Part shown: one piece after another, positions 62,101 through 64,000 of the stretch | Layout of the letters: every line of letters begins with the position of its first letter | Position numbering within the stretch: the first letter of the stretch is position 1 | Source: Hippophae tibetana | Lineage: Eukaryota; Streptophyta; Magnoliopsida; Rosales; Elaeagnaceae | Assembly: GCA_037013495.1 (NCBI GenBank) | Contig: CM072801.1 | Coordinates: 111,111,816 to 111,175,815, forward strand | DNA length: 64,000 nucleotides | Direction of reading: 5' to 3' | The notes under the pieces: generated by a model | Seen by the model: the letters and a program-made list of their open reading frames with translations, nothing else | The model's database searches: none | Told to the model about the DNA's origin: nothing | Translations under genes and position numbers: made by a program

Positions 62101-64000
62101 GGTATTAATTGTGGTTGTAACTTAAAATTGTTATAACTTTTAATTTTTCCATCGAAATGAGTACTATAACATATCAAATCTGAAGCTCGTTCCGATACCT
62201 AAAAACGCACCGTAGCAATAGTTTATTTCCCCACTTTTGTCAACCCAAATTTCATGGTTCATACTACATATTCATGTCTTAAACTTTAGTCGCACCTTAT
62301 TTCGTTCTAATCACTTTTTGCTCATTAGGATTTCAATTTGTTCATCTTAGCCATATTCTTAGTAATTCAATCCTTATTATTCCATTGCGTTCTAGCGTTC
62401 TTAGGTTGTCCACAAAAGGGATTTGCATCGTTTGTGATCATAACCTTGGTTGCTCAAAATAGTGTATCTATCTTCACATATCTATTTTTTGAATTTAATA
62501 TTTAAAAAATTTTGTGCTTTGAAGGTTTTCTTCTCTCTTAAGTCACAAATTCCAAAAACAGAAAGAAATTCTGTCCTTAAAGTCTTGTCTTTTATTTCAA
62601 TTTTGTTGACATTGTTTTCTACTTTGGATTTCATATCTTATTTTTCTTTAAAATCTCGTTATCTTATACTTTTCTTTGTGTTATGTGTTCCACCTTTCTT
62701 TCTTCTTGAGAAAAACAAGAGAGCTAATACAGTTCACAGTGTAAAAACAAAAAGAAGGTATTAATTGTGGTTGTAACTTAAAATTGTTATAACTTTTAAT
62801 TTGTGCATCGAAATGAGTACTATAACATATCAAATCTGAAGCTCGTTCCGATACCTAAAAACGCACCGTAGCAATAGTTTATTTCCCCACTTTTGTCAAC
62901 CCAAATTTCATGGTTCATACTACATATTCATGTCTTAAACTTTGGTGGCACCTTATTTCGTTGTAATCACTTTTTGCTCATTAGGATTTCAATTTGTTCA
63001 TCTTAGCCATATTCTTAGTAATTCAATCCTTATTATTCCATTGTGTTCTAGCTTTCTTAGGTTGTCCACAAAAGGGATTTGCATCGTTTGGGATCATAAC
63101 CTGGGTTGCTCAAAATAGTGTATCTATCTTCACATATCTATTTTTTGAATTTAATATTTAAAAAAATTTGTGCTTTGAAGGTTTTCTTCTCTCTTAAGTC
63201 ACAAATTCCAAAAACAGAAAGAAATTCTGTCCTTAAAGTCTTGTCTTTTTTTTCAATTTTGTTGACATTGTTTTCTACTTTGGATTTCATATCTTATTTT
63301 TCTTTAAAATCTCGTTATCTTATACTTTTCTTTGTGTTATGTGTTCCACCTTTCTTTCTTCTTGAGAAAAACAAGAGAGCTAATACAGTTCACAGTGTAA
63401 AAACAAAAAGAAGGTATTAATTGTGGTTGTAACTTAAAATTGTTATAACTTTTAATTTATCCATCGAAATGCGTACTATAACATATCAAATCTGAAGCTC
63501 GTTCCGATACCTAAAAACGCACCGTAGCAATAGAATATTTCCCCACTTTTGTCAACCCAAATTTCATGGTTCATATTACATAATGATGTCTTAAACTTTA
63601 GTCGCAACTTATTTCGTTCTAATCACTTTTTGCTCATTAGGATTTCAATTTGTTCATCTTAGCCATATTCTTAGTAATTCAATCCTTATTATTCCATTGC
63701 GTTCTAGCGTTTTAGGTTGTCCACAAAAGGGATTTGCATCGTTTGTGATCATAACCTTGGTTGCTCAAAATAGTGTATCTATCTTCACATATCTATTTTT
63801 TGAATTTAATATTTAAAAAAATTTGTGCTTTGAAGGTTTTCTTCTCTCTTAAGTCACAAATTCCAAAAACAGAAAGAAATTTTGTCCTTAAAGTCTTGTC
63901 TTTTTTTTCAATTTTGTTGAAATTGTTTTCTACTTTGGATTTCATATCTTATTTTTCTTTAAAATCTCGTTATCTTATACTTTTCTTTGTGTTATGTGTT
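59171..64000. repeat. Terminal higher-order region, 6-monomer shift (3935 bp) and nested 2-mers
   Basis: CGAAATGCGTAC (59531, 63467), GCGTTTTAGGTTG (59771, 63706) and GTTGAAATTG (59981, 63916) recur 3935 bp apart. Within it GTGTTCTAGCTTTC (61732, 63044) recurs 1312 bp apart, and monomers alternate between GCGTTCTAGC and GTGTTCTAGC. The pattern runs off the right edge. Confidence 0.75.

Larger units (their letters stand above)
8615..64000. repeat. Tandem satellite array, period about 656 bp
   Basis: The landmark GTTGTCCACAAAAGGG recurs about every 656 bp from 8615 to the window end. That gives about 84 complete monomers plus a partial one from 63716, all in the same orientation. Most monomers are 655-658 bp. 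Length changes come from T and A runs and from small indels such as the shortened CGTTGGATC near 45378, 53251 and 56530. No foreign insertion was seen. Monomers fall into variant classes, for example TGTGTAATG versus TGTGTTATG, and GGGCATCG, CTCCATCG, TATCCATCG or TGTGCATCG. I saw no clear shorter subrepeat within the monomer. I do not recognise this satellite family. The array continues beyond the window. Confidence 0.97.

Noticed and set aside
8660..63420. Repeated plus-strand reading frames of 77-104 codons in nearly every satellite monomer
   Set aside because: They start at TTG, with an in-frame TAA three codons upstream and no ATG. Many copies end early (TGTGTAATG) or shift frame when the T run near codon 50 changes length. 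The composition is just A/T-rich hydrophobic-looking translation. They recur only because the monomer recurs.
8615..64000. CRISPR-like or prokaryotic repeat array
   Set aside because: The repeats are 656 bp, contiguous and without spacers, in a plant retroelement context.

Overview
The window is plant nuclear heterochromatin. It holds no host gene. About 8.6 kb belong to one Athila-lineage Ty3/gypsy LTR retrotransposon on the minus strand, and the remaining 55 kb are a tandem satellite with a period of about 656 bp. The plant assignment rests on the Athila-type Gag and Pol, a primer binding site matching the 3' end of plant tRNA-Asp, and plant-style promoter motifs in the LTR. The species cannot be told from the sequence. 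All translations and comparisons here were read by eye.

Retrotransposon (1-8614, read right to left). The 5' LTR is 6689-8614, with TGATGA/TCATCA ends. Its U3 has a bZIP-type ACGT cluster, a CpG-rich block and a TATA box. Next come the tRNA-Asp primer site (6665-6682) and an A/T-rich leader holding two tandem hairpins whose stems covary. The coding part is unusual. A complete gag-only ORF (gag1, 4691-6028) is followed, after a 366-bp spacer with poly(A)-signal and A-tract features, by a second, diverged gag fused in frame to pol (gag2-pol, 4324 to the window edge). The gag2-pol frame covers protease, reverse transcriptase, RNase H and the start of integrase. It is open for all 1441 visible codons except one TAG at codon 147. 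The rest of integrase, any env-like ORF and the 3' LTR lie left of base 1.

Satellite (8615-64000). It abuts the outer end of the LTR directly, so the element probably inserted into the array. There are about 84 complete monomers plus one partial, all in one orientation, mostly 655-658 bp. Private variants show layered duplications: a 2-mer near 35.2-37.8 kb, a 3-mer near 24.0-27.9 kb, a 5-mer at 51.3-57.9 kb, a 6-mer shift at 59.2-64.0 kb, and a large block of 11 to 12 monomers seen three times from about 30.6 to 54.2 kb. Shared variants allow part of the order of events to be inferred.

The 61-104-codon reading frames inside monomers start at TTG, not ATG, and break with T-run length changes, so I treat them as non-coding. 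The most interesting points are the gag1 plus gag2-pol layout, the poly(A)-like junction between them, the covarying leader hairpins, and the recent multi-scale amplification of the satellite.
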